From Platynereis dumerilii (Eukaryota; Annelida; Polychaeta; Phyllodocida; Nereididae): a DNA stretch of 64,000 nt. Below the pieces are notes generated by a model. It saw only the letters and a program-made list of their open reading frames with translations. It made no database searches and was not told the origin of the DNA. Every line of letters starts with the position of its first letter. The stretch's first letter is position 1. The stretch covers positions 53,733,706 to 53,797,705 of the forward strand of contig JAPTHN010000008.1 of the NCBI GenBank assembly GCA_026936325.1. The letters are read 5' to 3'. The position numbers and the translations under genes are program-made. Shown piece after piece: positions 10,791 to 23,143 of the stretch.

Positions 10791-12180
10791 CAGGGCCGGA
10801 TTATCCATAGGGCACAGTGGGCACTGTGCCCAGGGCCCCACAGAGCAAGCGGGCCTCACAAAAAAAAAAAAAAAAAAAAATAGATGGTCAACAAAAACAT
10901 ATTTGCATGAGATGGGCCCAAGGTATGTCGAGCGGCCCATGGTATGTCGAGGCCCCTAAAATACCCAGCAGAGAGACAGTTATGTAGTACCTCTATGTAT
11001 AGCCAAGTAAATTGAAGTAATGTCATGACTGAACTAACCAGCCTTAGAAACATTACATTATCTGAACATTGCACATTGCTTTAAAAACCCCAAAAATTTC
11101 AGAATATTGAAATTTAGCGATCAGATAAAAAACTCAGAAAGTGGCCCCCACACATCAACCATCCACAATTCTCTGATTGTGGTATGAGCATATGTTATCT
11201 TCTCATTGCAGCAGCACTGTTAGCAGAACATCTAAGTACTACTTCCAAGATATCTATTGAGTATAATCATATGTTGATCATCTCCAATAAGTTTCAGTTG
11301 GTGAATGCTCAAGGTTAAATTTTGCCTGATTGTTTTCGGTTTTGCTGTTTTTTGAGATTCAACCATTTTTAAATAAATAATTTTAAAAAATCAAATGAAT
11401 CCACTGCCCATGCGATAAAGATTTAAAGGAACTATTTAATGAACACTTCTTAAAAATTATTCTGCATCTACAGTGACAGCTAGTGTATTGCTGTGGCCAT
11501 GAGCCATCATCTGCCTTGAACCACAATCACAAAAGTTTTATACTTTTTCACTCTAAATCTAGCTGATATCCATCATCCCATATATGGTAAAACGTTTTAT
11601 ATACATCAGGAAAGTGGAAACAATGGTTGTTACTCCACAGCCAAGACATTTACAACTTGACCAAATGAACTTTTGAGTATTCTTAGGCAAATGTGATTTT
11701 CTTGCCTCCATACTCAAACTCAGTGGTTCCTACCGTTCCAGAATCACCTCTCAAATGCCTATATACTACAAGTAGGCCTACACATAGAACACATGTAAGC
11801 TGTACCCGTTTAAACCAAATTGGATTTTATGTGTATTCTCAAAATAAGGGCTGTTGTTCTTTTGCTAATCACTGTCATCAGCAATTAGGCCTAACAATAT
11901 TAAGATAGAGCGCAAACAATTTTCATGACCTTGATTAAGCTTTGACGCTCCATGGAGATCAGGTCAAAACATTATGATAGACAATGTACTGTATTTCAGG
12001 AACAAAACACTGTTGTCATTCAAACATCAGTAAAATAATTTCTGAAATCTGCATTTTCAGTGTATGGCAAATTTTTAGTCAATTTTAAAAAAGTTTTTTA
12101 CTTCAGCTTTACATGTGATATGGTGGGGGCCTCAGTGCCAATTTGTGCCCAGGGCCTCCTACACCCTTAATCCGGCTCTG
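10791..12180. mobile_element. hAT-like non-autonomous element with 8-bp target duplication
   Basis: The ends read CAGGGCCGGATTATCC and, in reverse complement, CAGAGCCGGATTAAGG. The flanks are GCTCTATG (10783-10790) and GCTTTATG (12181-12188), seven of eight identical, as expected for an old hAT target duplication. Subterminal blocks GTGCCCAGGGCC are inverted at the two sides. There is no transposase frame. A poly-A run lies at 10858-10880. Confidence 0.85.
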
Positions 12181-12188
12181 GCTTTATG

Positions 12189-12715
12189 ACACTGGAGACA
12201 AATATTTCAGCTTTACCAAATTTTGACCAACATCTTAAAATTGGTATAACTCAAAATTTTCCCAACAGTAAAATGCCTGCAGGACATCCAAAAATTGAGA
12301 AAATTGGCTCTTCCACGGCGGCTTTAAAAAAAGGTTTTAACAAGCTGAACATGATTTCTTGGAACGTCATGGATCAAATTTTTGCTCCGCCGATTCGCAA
12401 AAATTGCTGGCTGGTCGTCACAAATTATCAAAAAATTATCCAAATACCTCAGAAATCCTAGCCTGCCAGAGCATAAACACCTCTGTAACCTGTCGTGAGA
12501 CCCAAGCATCAGTTATACAAGCTCAGGCTAGCTCCCTCAGTGCATAACTGATGGAAACATCAGTTGTACACCTGGCACACAGTGAATCTGAATTAGTGTA
12601 AAGTAATTATAGACATACCATTTTTTATAGTAAACTCGAAAGATCCAGAATTAGCTCATGGTCACCCGTCCAAACTGACTCAAGTCAATTATCTGATTAG
12701 ACCTTTATGACTTCT
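12189..12715. other. Stretch with no supported feature
   Basis: The 91-codon frame at 12186-12461 shows no recognisable motif and I treat it as chance. I see no repeat ends or RNA genes here. Confidence 0.4.
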
Positions 12716-12729
12716 TCCTATCCCAGATA

Positions 12730-12935
12730 AGGGGGCAGGGTTGGTCTAGTGGTAGCGAGCTGGACTGCCAATCGCTGGGTCCCGGGTTTCGAATCCAGCT
12801 CTTGCCGGGTCATCTGGACCTATGTTGGACGGCTGTTTCAATCATCCTTCGCCTCATTGCCGTGTTCTCCTCCTATCCTAATTAGCTTATACCAAGTGCA
12901 TAAATACAGGACGTAAAGCCCCAATCATCCATCCA
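12730..12935 (+). mobile_element. tRNA-derived SINE with 14-bp target duplication
   Basis: TCCTATCCCAGATA occurs at 12716-12729 and again at 12936-12949, flanking the unit exactly. The head resembles tRNA-Gly: A box TGGTCTAGTGG at 12742-12752, B-box-like GTTTCGAATCC near 12786, and CTGCCAA (anticodon GCC) between them. The body ends in (ATCC)n. The perfect duplication points to a fairly recent insertion. RNA polymerase III box promoters are inferred from the motifs. Confidence 0.88.
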
Positions 12936-12949
12936 TCCTATCCCAGATA

Positions 12950-14596
12950 TTATCAGTTACACCCTGAATGTTGGAAAGGTCCAGGAATATACACCACGAA
13001 GGACTCCGTGCACCACTAAGCCATTCTAGATTAATTGTAAATATCACGATAAATCTGCTTAATACTTACTGGAATCTCGGAATAAAACACAATACAGACA
13101 ACAGTGTAGAAATTGAAACAAACACTTCAGCAAATCGGTTTGAATAATATATATATATTCTTTTATTGACATCTATAAATATCACAATCGATATACATGT
13201 CATTTGTAATGGGAATATAGAATATATAAAATCAAATGATATTAATTATATGCAATATTAACTATATACATAACATTAGTTAAAAACATGCACTAAATAG
13301 CTAAAATTCAAGAATGAGTAATAGAAGTACTTTTGGATAGAAGAGCACCAAACACAAGATTTAAAGAAATACAAACCAGGTTCCAGCCACCCAAATAGTA
13401 ATAAAGTAAAATTGTAATTTATTAAGATCAGATCAACAGACATGCAAGATAACAAATATATACATTAATTAACAATGCATTATATTTCACATTCCAAACA
13501 TTATTTACAAGACAGGCATCAAATAACATACACTGTTGCTTTAACAATGCTATAATAAAATATAAAAATAACATATTCTAAATAGTTTATTGAATGTTAT
13601 AATTAATTCCTCTCATTAAAGTGTAAATTGTATGCTTATTATTATTGTTTAGATTTCCTTATGTCTAATTGTGTTAGACCGTGAAACATAAATGGGCCAA
13701 AAAATATTCAATCTTTGTTGAGAATTGCACTAGGCACGTTCTTCTATCTTAATAAAAATGATTCTAGGACATATGCAAAACATGCAATGAGAATTGTAAC
13801 ACTGTCCCAATTCTCTCCAATTCCACCATTTTTTGTTAATCCCAATTTTTGACAAAACCGGTTGTCTGATGATTTTTCAAAATATGTCAATAACGACTGA
13901 ATAGTCCATCCTATCAAGCATGCCAGAGAAAATTAACTCAGTCCTTGTTGTCTAACAGACAGTTTGAAACTCATAACATGGCTCAGTTTTTTCGTTTTTC
14001 ATCCAAATTTTTATTTTCCCTCTCAAAAGATCTTGACAAGCAAATAAGTCAAATATGTCACACCCATTGAAAGATGCTTATTTCTATTAAATTTTGGTGG
14101 CTGCAGCTTTCTCAAAAATTGTTAAGTTTCCTCAAAAATCAGGGTGTCCCAACCCTCCCTGCGGCCCAACTCTCCCAAGCTTCCCCTACAAAAAATGGTA
14201 ACATCTCATGAGTAAAATTTGTCTCTTAGATTTTATGTTTGATGTCTTGAAATTGGTCATAACCAGCAGCCGGATGTTGGTAATGGACTGAAAAGGCAAA
14301 CACGATAATACATTTCCAACGACTATCATCGGATTGTGAATAATTTGAAATGTAACATGAACAGTGAATAGTAAGAAGTCAAAAGCAGTGCATACCCATG
14401 GGATCAGGGAAGACCACCAACTGCAATTAAGAAACAGAATTGTATGATATTGCTTGAAACGATAAACAGTGTTATTGAGTGTACATGCTGTTAAGCCAAA
14501 GCCAAAGTCGTAAATAAAAAAAATACATTTTGGACATTTTTGATGAAATTTTTGCACAGAATACAAGTTGAGAATGAAGAAGGGTGTCAAACCTAC
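12950..14596. other. AT-rich stretch, presumably 3' part of the MS4A-like gene
   Basis: It is very AT-rich, with ATATAT runs near 13150. If the minus-strand MS4A-like gene has a C-terminal exon it should lie here or further left, but I could not identify one. Confidence 0.4.
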
Positions 14597-14719
14597 CGTT
14601 CGTGTTGACTGGCCACATCTGACCTGGCAGCAAAATGCTGATGCAACGATGGCCACAATTGCTTCCACAAACCCAAGAATAGCCATGGCGATAAAGAGCG
14701 GCATCGGAGCAGAATCGCT
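14597..14719 (-). CDS. MS4A/CD20-like protein, exon with transmembrane span 4
   Basis: On the minus strand the acceptor CTTTTTCTAATACAG (ending at 14720) opens a 123-bp phase-0 exon of 41 codons. It closes at donor ACG|GTAGGT (14591-14596). The peptide includes PLFIAMAILGFVEAIVAIVA followed by SAFCCQVRCGQSTRT: a hydrophobic span then a Cys-rich juxtamembrane stretch, as in span 4 of MS4A proteins. The exon at 40385-40516 encodes a close relative (EAIVAIVAS shared). MS4A proteins are four-span membrane proteins of plasma or internal membranes; some modulate calcium flux or receptor signalling. The exact function here is unknown. The open frame continues past the donor but loses any family resemblance, which supports splicing. 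Confidence 0.75.
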
Positions 14720-15061
14720 CTGTATTAGAAAAAGAACTGTAAAGATTACATTCCACATTACAATCACATTCATGCAGGGAACCAGCTCCAAAGAATTGGA
14801 CTTTGGCTCAAGTCAAGAGAGTTAGTTGTTTCTAGTGGGGACGAAAAATAGTACCAACTAGGCCTATAAGAGATGTGTGCACCATGACAAATAATTACAT
14901 GATATTGTTTTGCAGATGGGTTAAAATTATAACTGATTATGTATAGGAAAACTCAAGTAGTTGGGGAGGGGGATTCAACTGGTTTATGTGATGGTATTTA
15001 ATATATCTAACTCAAGTGGGCGCCATCAAATCATGTGTGAACAAGTAAGCCCAGGTTCCAT

Positions 15062-16721
15062 CACTCTTAAAACAGATTGGTTGAATATACCAATATATAA
15101 TGGTTGAAAATAACCAATTTTATATGTTGAAATAGGACCAACCAATTCATTGGTTGTAGTCAACCAACCAAGATTGGTTAAGCTACCAACCAATTTGAAT
15201 TGGTTAATCTCTCTGCTGTTATTTCAACACATGAAATTGGTTAAACGTTAACTTTAATAATTATTTGAATGACAGAACCTTATTTGTTAATAAGGAATGG
15301 GATTATAGTTAGTCAACCTCACGGCCCTAGGGCAACCCCTCTATAGAATTCAGTCTGACAGCTGTTATCAAATTGCCATGGTCCATGGCTTGCCTCTTAT
15401 TAGCCTATTTAGTATCTAGTGCAAAAATACAGGATGTAAAGCCATTGAACCCACATGCTAAGGACCATATGCCCAACCCAGCCGAATGGCTATTCATAAA
15501 TAAGTTGTTAGTTGTTATTTCACTCATCAGGGGTTTCATTTTTTGAGAGTGCGGAGGGTTTTTTTTTTTTTTGTTGGGAAAAGGGTTGTCTGTTTTTTTT
15601 TTTTTTGCTTGATATCTGAAAAGAGAAAAAAGATTATCGTGACGACAAATAACAGTTTATCATAGACAAAGATATGCGGGGACAGAGAGATGGAGAAAGT
15701 TTAGCTATCCACCAGAAGGAACTGGAGATGGCTCTAAAAATCAGTAGACTTTTCTTCCTTGTTTAACCAAGCAGTCTACAGTCCGTTCACACTCCACTAA
15801 GATAATAAAATACACTTACCTTGCAGAGAAATGTCACTGTAATTCTATATTAACTATGGGACACTCCTGTGGGATCTAGAACAATTGCTTGTGAGTGACT
15901 GTTCAAGTTCTTGGTCACCATGGCTCTCCAACAAAATTTTTAGTCTACCTAATCGTTCACATTTAAAAGCTATTCATTTAATATTTTTTGGAAACGGTGT
16001 ATCTATAGTTATGTGACACATTGATTTAATTGACATGCCTGTGCATCCTGCAGGATTTTTATAATTTCAAAGTTACCAACTAATCTTGACTTGAGGTGGA
16101 TTATAGATGGCGACACACGGCTCTCTATTGCTCATGATTCTTCAGTTGTGAAATGCTCTGATCTTATTACACCACCTTGGAACTGTTGAATTTTTAAGTC
16201 AGCTGTGATGTGTAAGCTGGGATCATAGCATAAATTATGAGATTATGCACTGTTTGTTTGTTGTTACAACTCAGTTAGGCTTTTACTGTTGATAAGTTCA
16301 ATGATTCCTTGCTGATCCCTTACTCACTTGTTCATTTAAACTTCTGTGTACCACATCAACTTGAATAGATCCCCTCCCTCATCCTTTCTCTATTTTTAGA
16401 GCTATGGACCTTTGTTTCAAGTGGCTTTCATGAACATCTTTACATGTACAACATTACGACTTTTCCTGGCTGTATTGAGGGCAGCCTTTATTTTAAGGGG
16501 CTTCTATTCTGCTGGGTAGAGGAGAGATACTTTATTCAGATAAATATGACGTAACCATTTTTCTGACCATTGGAGTTGGTTGAAAAGTTTTCAACCAATT
16601 CTAGTTGGTTGCCCTCAACCAGTCAAAATGGTAGTTTCAACCATAATCATTGATTAATTTTGCTTCAACCAATTGATTGGTTGGTCTTTTCCAAAAAATC
16701 AACCAATCTGTTTTAAGAGTG
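15062..16721. mobile_element. TIR element with CACTCTTAAAACAG ends and AACCAATT repeats
   Basis: The left end CACTCTTAAAACAGATTGG is matched in reverse complement at 16700-16721. Just inside both ends lie many copies of ATTGGTT/AACCAAT. No transposase frame is seen. It sits in the intron between spans 3 and 4 of the MS4A-like gene. The CACT start recalls CACTA elements, but a target duplication is not clear. Confidence 0.7.
15354..15455 (+). mobile_element. Old SINE 3' part inside the CACTCTT element
   Basis: It resembles the 3' body of the SINE at 12730: GACAGCTGTT, TTAGCCTATTTAGTAT, and AGTGCAAAAATACAGG then ATGTAAAGCC. It is clearly diverged and lacks the tRNA-like head. Confidence 0.6.
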
Positions 16722-17751
16722 AGTGGTTCCCTTCAAAAGTGCCTTGCTTGTCGCCTGCGATCAAAAGCATTGCAAATTGAAACATCTCATTGCGCATAAA
16801 ATAACATCACAGGTTGTAGCTATTTGACAGCCATTGCAATGACAGAGGATAGGGATGCTGGTATGGGGCCTTGTTTTGTCTCAAATCATGTGGGGGGGGG
16901 GGGGTCAACTCAGATAAGTGCTCGTTCCACAAGCTGAATATGAGAAGCAGCATTTTTTATTTTCATTTCATAAAGACTTAAAACCTAAAATTATGTCTCA
17001 TGAATGTGAGAGGGTTTGGGGACCTTCTCGTTTTTTCTTATTCCTATGACGGACGCCTATCACTATACAAACTACAGCAATCAAGTCGGAAACAATGTAA
17101 ATGCTGTCACTTTGTTGTGTCGTGAGTCAGGCCGAATAATTTATACCAATTTCATTTCATGCCTTGTCAATACTAAAAATCTCTAAATCTTTGAGAATGC
17201 TATTTCTTCAAAAAATATCTAGATGATCTTTAAATTAAGTCTCTTATTTTGACTTTTGGTTTTCAAAAAAGCAGCTTTGTTACACTGCCCACAATGTCCT
17301 TAGCCGGTTTTAACAATGTTTGATCTATATTGCAGTCACCGAAATTGAAGTGATGTTTTCAACCAAGATTTTATAGAATGCTCTTATTCCTCGATCACAG
17401 GTGTTATGGCGGTTTTCCAAAATTTTCATCCGGGAAGCATGCATTCCAAGCCCAGTTCTGTATCAAAGCGCACTGCAGCCATATTTTAAATTGGTGCAAA
17501 TCACTGAACGAATCCTTAGCCTCTCTAGTGGACGGGTTAAGTGCAAAATATAGGCCTTTGACTTCAATTCATGATGCATAGGTCCCCTTTGGCAGAGATG
17601 TTCCTTGGTCAAAACAAAAGATTTTATCCTGAGACACACGCTATATCTCTGATTCAAGATGCGTGTTAAGGTGATGCAGCTGGTTTTACAGCGTACATTC
17701 GTCAACAATATTGCAGCGGCAACAAAACTGACTACTTTCAACAAAACTTAC
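16722..17751. other. Intronic stretch with no supported feature
   Basis: It lies between the CACTCTT element and the span-3 exon. There is a G run at 16892-16903. The 67-codon frame at 17378-17581 has no motif. Confidence 0.4.
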
Positions 17752-17874
17752 CTCAACAATGATATTAGCTCTATAAGTGAGAGTACTACCAAGCATTGTG
17801 TATGTCGACGATTCACCAATAATCCATAAACAAAGGACAGCTGCAATAATGGAGAGCGCCATGGTAGCAGTCAC
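17752..17874 (-). CDS. MS4A/CD20-like protein, exon with transmembrane span 3
   Basis: The acceptor GTTGATTTTCAG and donor GAG|GTAAGT (17746-17751) bound 123 bp, or 41 codons, in phase 0. The peptide begins VTATMALSIIAAVLCLWIIG and ends YRANIIVE. The hydrophobic stretch fits span 3 of the MS4A family, followed by an extracellular-loop-like segment. The same strand, order and phase as the exons at 23144, 24518 and 14597 make one gene likely. The intron upstream is about 5.3 kb and holds the nested LINE cluster. Confidence 0.75.
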
Positions 17875-17911
17875 CTGAAAATCAACGAGATCATTTTCAA
17901 ATGATATTATC

Positions 17912-18000
17912 CAGTGGCGTCACTAGGAGGGGGGGGGGTGCTAGGCGGGCTGAGCCCCCTAAATGGTGCATTCAACCCCCCCCCCAACTGTGTGCAAAAT
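17912..18000. mobile_element. hAT-like terminus (CAGTGGCGTCACTAGG), partial
   Basis: CAGTGGCGTCACTAGG followed by a G run and a C run is typical of one end of a small hAT-like element. I could not find the matching end, so the extent is unknown. Confidence 0.4.
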
Positions 18001-19236
18001 ATAACAAATTTTCCTTGTATGATATTGGTAGAGATTGAATAAGCAGAGCCCATGAAAAGACACTGTACATAGTATGTCGTGCACTGTGTGTTGTTATTTT
18101 TGCAGTTTATTATTATGTGCATAGGTCTGCGGATCGATATCTAAATTCTTTGGATTCTGGGGCGGTTTGAGCTTTGACCTTTCAGGCCTCTGACAACGCC
18201 TCTAAACTTTGGGGCTTTAACCCTCCCCCCCAAAATTTAATTTCCTTTGAAGCTGCTGCAGTAATATCCTACAAAAGCTCTGCTTCAGAAACACTTTATT
18301 ATTCCCTTTTAACTAATCTTAGGCTTCTAGTTAACCTGGCTGCACTCCAAGGAGTAAATGGACGAAGTTGTACTTTTATAAAGTGAAAATGGCCAATGCA
18401 TCTTTGCAATATCTGAGCATATGTGGAGCCTATAGGTATGGTACATCGGACATGTTTTAGAAAGGCTTTTTTATTTACAAAATATTACACGCCCCATCCC
18501 CTCTGATATCATTGATTAAGTAGTAGCCCTCTTTGACCTGTTAAAAATGTATTTTCTAATCTTAATGCAAGTGGCTGTAATTCCCTTTCTCCAAGCTTTC
18601 AAGTGACAAAATACAACAATCAGTTAGATTTCCGACAATGAGAATGCTTCCCTCTCGAGCCGTGAAATGTTAACGTTTGATTTAGTCAAAATCCGAAAAA
18701 ATTTCTGACAGCCTGGCTGGCTCATTGAATATACAATGTAGAGTAGGTCGGGGCAGGAAGCCTGGGTTAGGTGGGAGGCTACCCCAGGTTTATATCTAAA
18801 CTTACATTTTTGGTGTGTTTTCTTATTGCTAGGATTGAAGCTAGAGGCGTTTTAGGTGATTTCACAAATTTTCAAGACGAACAGTACCAAACCATAGTAG
18901 AAATTAAAGAAACCAAAAAATGTGCATGGTTTTTGTAACTTTGACTAATTCTTTGAAAGTGGTTGTCAGAAATAACCATGGAAATTTTTTAAAGTATAAT
19001 GGATATCTGCATTGCTTCACTTTATGACTGTCACATCGATATGATTTGGATCATGTTTTTTGAAATATAGAGGTCAAATCAAAATATGTGGGTTTGGGGC
19101 GAGAGGCCCCACATGGCATGGGGCATGAGGCCCCCTACACCGGGGCCTAAAAGTTGCTTCTGGAACCATTTATTAATGTGTACTTTACCTTAAATCTTGA
19201 TAGGGGGCTTCTTGCCCGATGGGTGGGGTAAGAAGG

Positions 19237-22110
19237 CCATCTTGGGTGTAAATATTGACTTTCATTTAAACTTTAATGAGCATGTCAATGTCTTGTGTAA
19301 AAAAGCCAGCAAAAACCTTAATATAATAATGAAGTTATCCAAAATGGTCAAAAGTCTCAATGAGAGACGTGCACTTATGACAGCCTTTATAAATTCTATA
19401 TTTGGCTACTGCCCTATTGTTTGGCGTTTTTGCAGCAAGACCGCAACTAGAAAATTGGAAAAACTGCATGAAAGAGGTTTACTTTTTGTGCTACAAGATT
19501 TTACGAGTGATTATTTTAATTTGTTGACTAGTGCTGAATGTTCTACACAGAAGATTATCCAACCCCAAAATAGAACTTTCAAACATTTTCTTCAAACATC
19601 AATAGAAAATGAATTCTCCTTTACCTGTGTGACATCTGAGACAGTTTCCAAGATTATAGATGAACTGAAGCCAAAAACCAGTTGTGGCATTGATAGAATT
19701 TCAAACAGGTTACTAAAGTTAATCAAGACTCAAATTCTGTCACCTTTTACTCTTATCATCAATCAATCCCTAACCTCAGGAATCTTCCCTGACCGATTGA
19801 AAATTGCAAAAGTGACTCCTATTTTTAAAAGTAAGGAAGACAACCTGCTTGAAAATTATAGGCCTATCTCTGTCTTGTCCAGTTTATCTAAGGTGTTAGA
19901 AAGAATTATGCATTCTCAACTCTTCAAATATTTAAATGATAATAAATTATTCTACAATAATCAATACGGTTTTCGGAATTCTCACTCCACTGAACTTGCA
20001 GCTCTAGAATTAACAAATCGCATAATAGACCAAATGGATAAAAATGGAACCCCACTATCAGTTTTCTTAGATCTATCGAAAGCTTTTGATACCATTGATC
20101 ATAAAATATTACTTTATAAATTACAGTATTACGGTGTTAAAAATAATTCACTGGCCTTGTTTGCTGATTATCTGAATAATCGTAAACAAATGGTATCTTT
20201 TAAAGATACAAACTCGTCATTATTGACAATTGAAACGGGAGTTCCCCAAGGTTCAATCCTTGGACCCTTATTATTTATTATATATCTTAATGATCTTCAT
20301 GAAGCGTGTAACATTTTCCATCCAATTATTTACGCAGATGACACCTGCTTAACTGCAACTTTGAATTCTTTTGGACAAGACAAAGATGCCTACATAAATG
20401 AAGAACTGAAAAACATCTCTGAATGGATGAAATTGAATAAATTGTCATTGAATTCCTCTAAAACCAAGGCCATGTTGTTCCATTCGCCACGTAAAACTGT
20501 ATCTTACCCTGTTATTCATCTAGATGGCTCCGTTATTCAATTTGTTGATAGTTTTGACTACCTTGGTATTGTACTTGACAAGAATGTATGTTGGAAACCT
20601 CATATAGCTAAAATATCTCTGAAGATGTCTAAGATAACTGGGATTATGTGTAGATTGAAGAATGTTTTGGGCAGGGATGTTCTTTTGACTCTTTATAATA
20701 GCTTATTTCTTCCTTATGTGAATTATGGGATACTCTGTTGGAAGTCTCGTTTAAAAGACATCGTCAAATTGCAAAAAAAGGTGATTCGAATTGTATCAGG
20801 TGCTAGGTATAATGATCATACTGAACCATTGTTTAAGACTCTGAAACTCCTAAAAGTGACTGACTTGTGTCTACTTAGAGAGTACCAATTCTGTTACAAA
20901 TTAGAGAACACAGCTTTACCATATTATTTTCAATCAAATCTCTACACAAGAAACTCAAATGTACATAATCACAACACTAGAACTTCAGACCTTTTCCATA
21001 TCCCTAGAGTAAAACATGAATTTGCTAAGTTTGGAATCCAATGTACAATACCTCAAGCATACAATAACTGTCCCTCTATTATAAGAACAAAAATATATAC
21101 TCATAGCTATCAGGGTTTTACTGCATATGCAAAGAATCATATGATTAATACCTATGCATACGAATGTACAATCTCTAACTGCTATATTTGTCAGAGACAA
21201 TAATCAGTACTTCATGCTTTTTACTATTATTATTATTATATATTTATATATATATTTTTTTTTTTTTTCTCTGTTATACTCGGTTTTTGTATTGTTTAAA
21301 TGTAACAGGCAGGAGTTGAGTATACATACAAATATTATAGATAAAATCTACCAAAGAACAGATGCTACACAGCTGCCGCAGGGGGGCCTCGCTGGGCTGT
21401 CTTGTCAGATTTCCCCATCCACCCTAAGGGGTGGTAAAGTGATTTGGCAGCCCTGCAATGTGAGGTCACCCTGGGCAGCTCCATTATGGCACTGTAAATA
21501 TTATTATGTTACTGTCTTCATCATTGTGTATATTAATCTATCCTCTTCCTAGTCCGTTAATTTACATTGTAAAACTTTGATGTGATCTACTTATTATTTA
21601 ATACCAGGCTCTGGTGCTGTATTTTTCTTATTAATTACGTAACAGACTGTCATTCTTCTTTCATCACACTATTATTATAGAAATGAATATATTATTTAAG
21701 AGTAAAGCTTATGATAATACATCTACTTATAACTGGTAATTAGTCAACCATATATTCATGTTATGCTATGGGACTCATGGGACTTTAGTTTGTTCTTTTT
21801 TTTCAGACTTAAAAACAATATTTCATTTTATGGGTGGCCCCTTGATAGCGGCCTACTAGCCTTAAAGGGGTCACCCTCAATAGAGAATTGTCAAACAAAA
21901 ATACTGTATAACATATCAATAGTTTATTTATCTTTTTCATAAGTTATTCTCTATTGAAAATAAATATGTCTGAGTCTGAGTCATGTCTGAGTCTACTTGT
22001 TCTGCGATTGAAATGCTTAGCCATTTTTATGTTTAAATGCTATAACAAATGTAATCCGAAGTACCTTAATGATATGTTTACGTTAAATGTTCCGCATTAT
22101 GATCTGAGAG
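19237..22110 (+). mobile_element. LINE-A fragment, split by LINE B
   Basis: 19237-19545 encodes the region after the RT domain in the same style as the 34.6-kb LINE A. GVNIDFHLNFNEHV and ALMTAFINSIFGYCPIVWRF match GVNIDPLLNFDKHI and YYSFILSNLNFCPLVWHF there. The line of homology resumes after LINE B at about 21990: STCSAIEMLSHFY, then in another frame FKCYNKCNPKYLNDMF, parallel to SCSLELSR and FKILNGIGPCHMKDF. LINE B therefore jumped into an existing LINE-A piece. Confidence 0.7.
19548..21990 (+). mobile_element. LINE B-type retrotransposon, 5'-truncated, RT frame open
   Basis: From about 19560 the frame follows the intact LINE B at 43.6-46.7 kb: IIDELKPKTSCGIDRISNRL, LDLSKAFDTIDHK, ETGVPQGSILGPLLFI and YADDTCL. 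It runs to the stop at 21201-21203. The endonuclease is missing. About 770 bp of 3' sequence ends in AATAAATATG and a (TCTGAG)-type repeat near 21960-21990. By chance the upstream LINE-A piece is in frame, producing one 668-codon open frame (19197-21203, no real start codon) that is a chimera of two elements, not a gene. It lies in the minus-strand MS4A-like intron. RT converts LINE RNA to DNA at the target site; whether this copy could act is doubtful given the truncation. Confidence 0.8.
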
Positions 22111-22365
22111 AAAAAAAAACTATAGGATTATAATAGGGGGGCTTCTTGCCCCATGGTGGGGTAAGAAGGCCATTTTAAAATTTTTACAAAAATGGCCGTA
22201 ACTCCTTTATTAAAATTGGTGGACATTTGTTCCACTAATTATAAATAGAGTCAAGTGATCCCTTCCTGACAGCATAAGCATTCAAAGAATCGGCCATAAA
22301 AAGTAGGTAAAATCGCACCTCGAAGTTAAGGGGGGCTGCATGCCCCGACCTACTCTATTGCTAAC

Positions 22366-22793
22366 CAGGGCTTCAGAGTCGGGTACTATGTGAACCGACT
22401 CTGACTCCTTACTCCTTTGTGTTTCTGAAAAACGACTCCAACTCTTACTCCCTAGATCTCCTGAGTTATGACTCCGACTCTAACTCCCGTCGACACTTAT
22501 CGGCATTATTTCACACAAATATTACATGGTTAACAGAGGAGAAAAAGTAATTACAAAAAGTTTCCATTGGATTTTGTACATGTATACTCATTTCTTGTGT
22601 AAAATTTGGGACTCGTTTCAAATTTTTGTAAAGTTCTGTGTTTTTGTAAATCATAGTAATCATTTTTAGGTGACAGGAGTCAGCACTTTAATTTTCAACT
22701 CCGACTCCATATGAAAATTAAAGTTCGACTCCAACTCCAACTCCACCAAAAACCTTCCAAGTTCACCACTCCGACTCCAACTCTAAAGCCTAG
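22366..22793. mobile_element. hAT-like MITE with perfect 8-bp target duplication
   Basis: TTGCTAAC occurs at 22358-22365 and 22794-22801. The ends read CAGGGCTTCAGAGTCGG and, in reverse complement, CTAGGCTTTAGAGTTGG. Both flanks are rich in ACTCCGACTCC motifs. The left duplication directly abuts the TA of the 'GAGTAGGG' element, so this insertion landed at its edge. Confidence 0.88.
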
Positions 22794-23143
22794 TTGCTAA
22801 CGATCTCTACGCTGGAGAAACATTGTTTAACAAATCTAGGATGATTACCTTTACAAGGAAGTAGAACTTTCTCACCAAAAGTACAGGAGAGCACAGTCAA
22901 CTTTGGTCGCCCTATTTATTAAGCAGTGATTACTACATTTAAAATATTTGGTTAAGTGGGTGACTGGATGTGCAGGTGAGGATCCGAATATTAGAAACCT
23001 CCTTCTCGCATTCTTACTTGCACCCGTATAAATCAGTTATAGATCCCTCCAGTAATAATTGCATCTCTTAATAATAAAATTCATGTTAATTAGAGCTCTA
23101 AAAATCATGCAGTGTTTATTGTATAACCACCATTTTTACTCAC

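Larger units (their letters stand above)
18741..22355. mobile_element. 'GAGTAGGG' TIR element, copy 3, split by LINEs
   Basis: The left end GAGTAGGTCGGGGC follows TA at 18739-18740. The right end in reverse complement is GAGTAGGTCGGGGCATGC, followed by TA at 22356-22357. Left remnant 18741-19236 and right remnant about 22128-22355 are in the same orientation. Between them is about 2.9 kb of LINE sequence. Both remnants contain GGGGTAAGAAGGCCAT, which could be a long duplicated target or could mean two partial copies. The left part also lacks about 200 bp present in copy 1. Confidence 0.7.

Noticed and set aside
12730-12805. Functional tRNA-Gly gene
   Set aside because: The stem pairing is poor, the B box has an extra base, and the unit continues into a SINE body with tail and target duplication.
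14186-14596. Extension of the span-4 exon as one 201-codon protein
   Set aside because: A good donor (GTAGGT) ends the exon at 14597, and the sequence after it has no MS4A resemblance.
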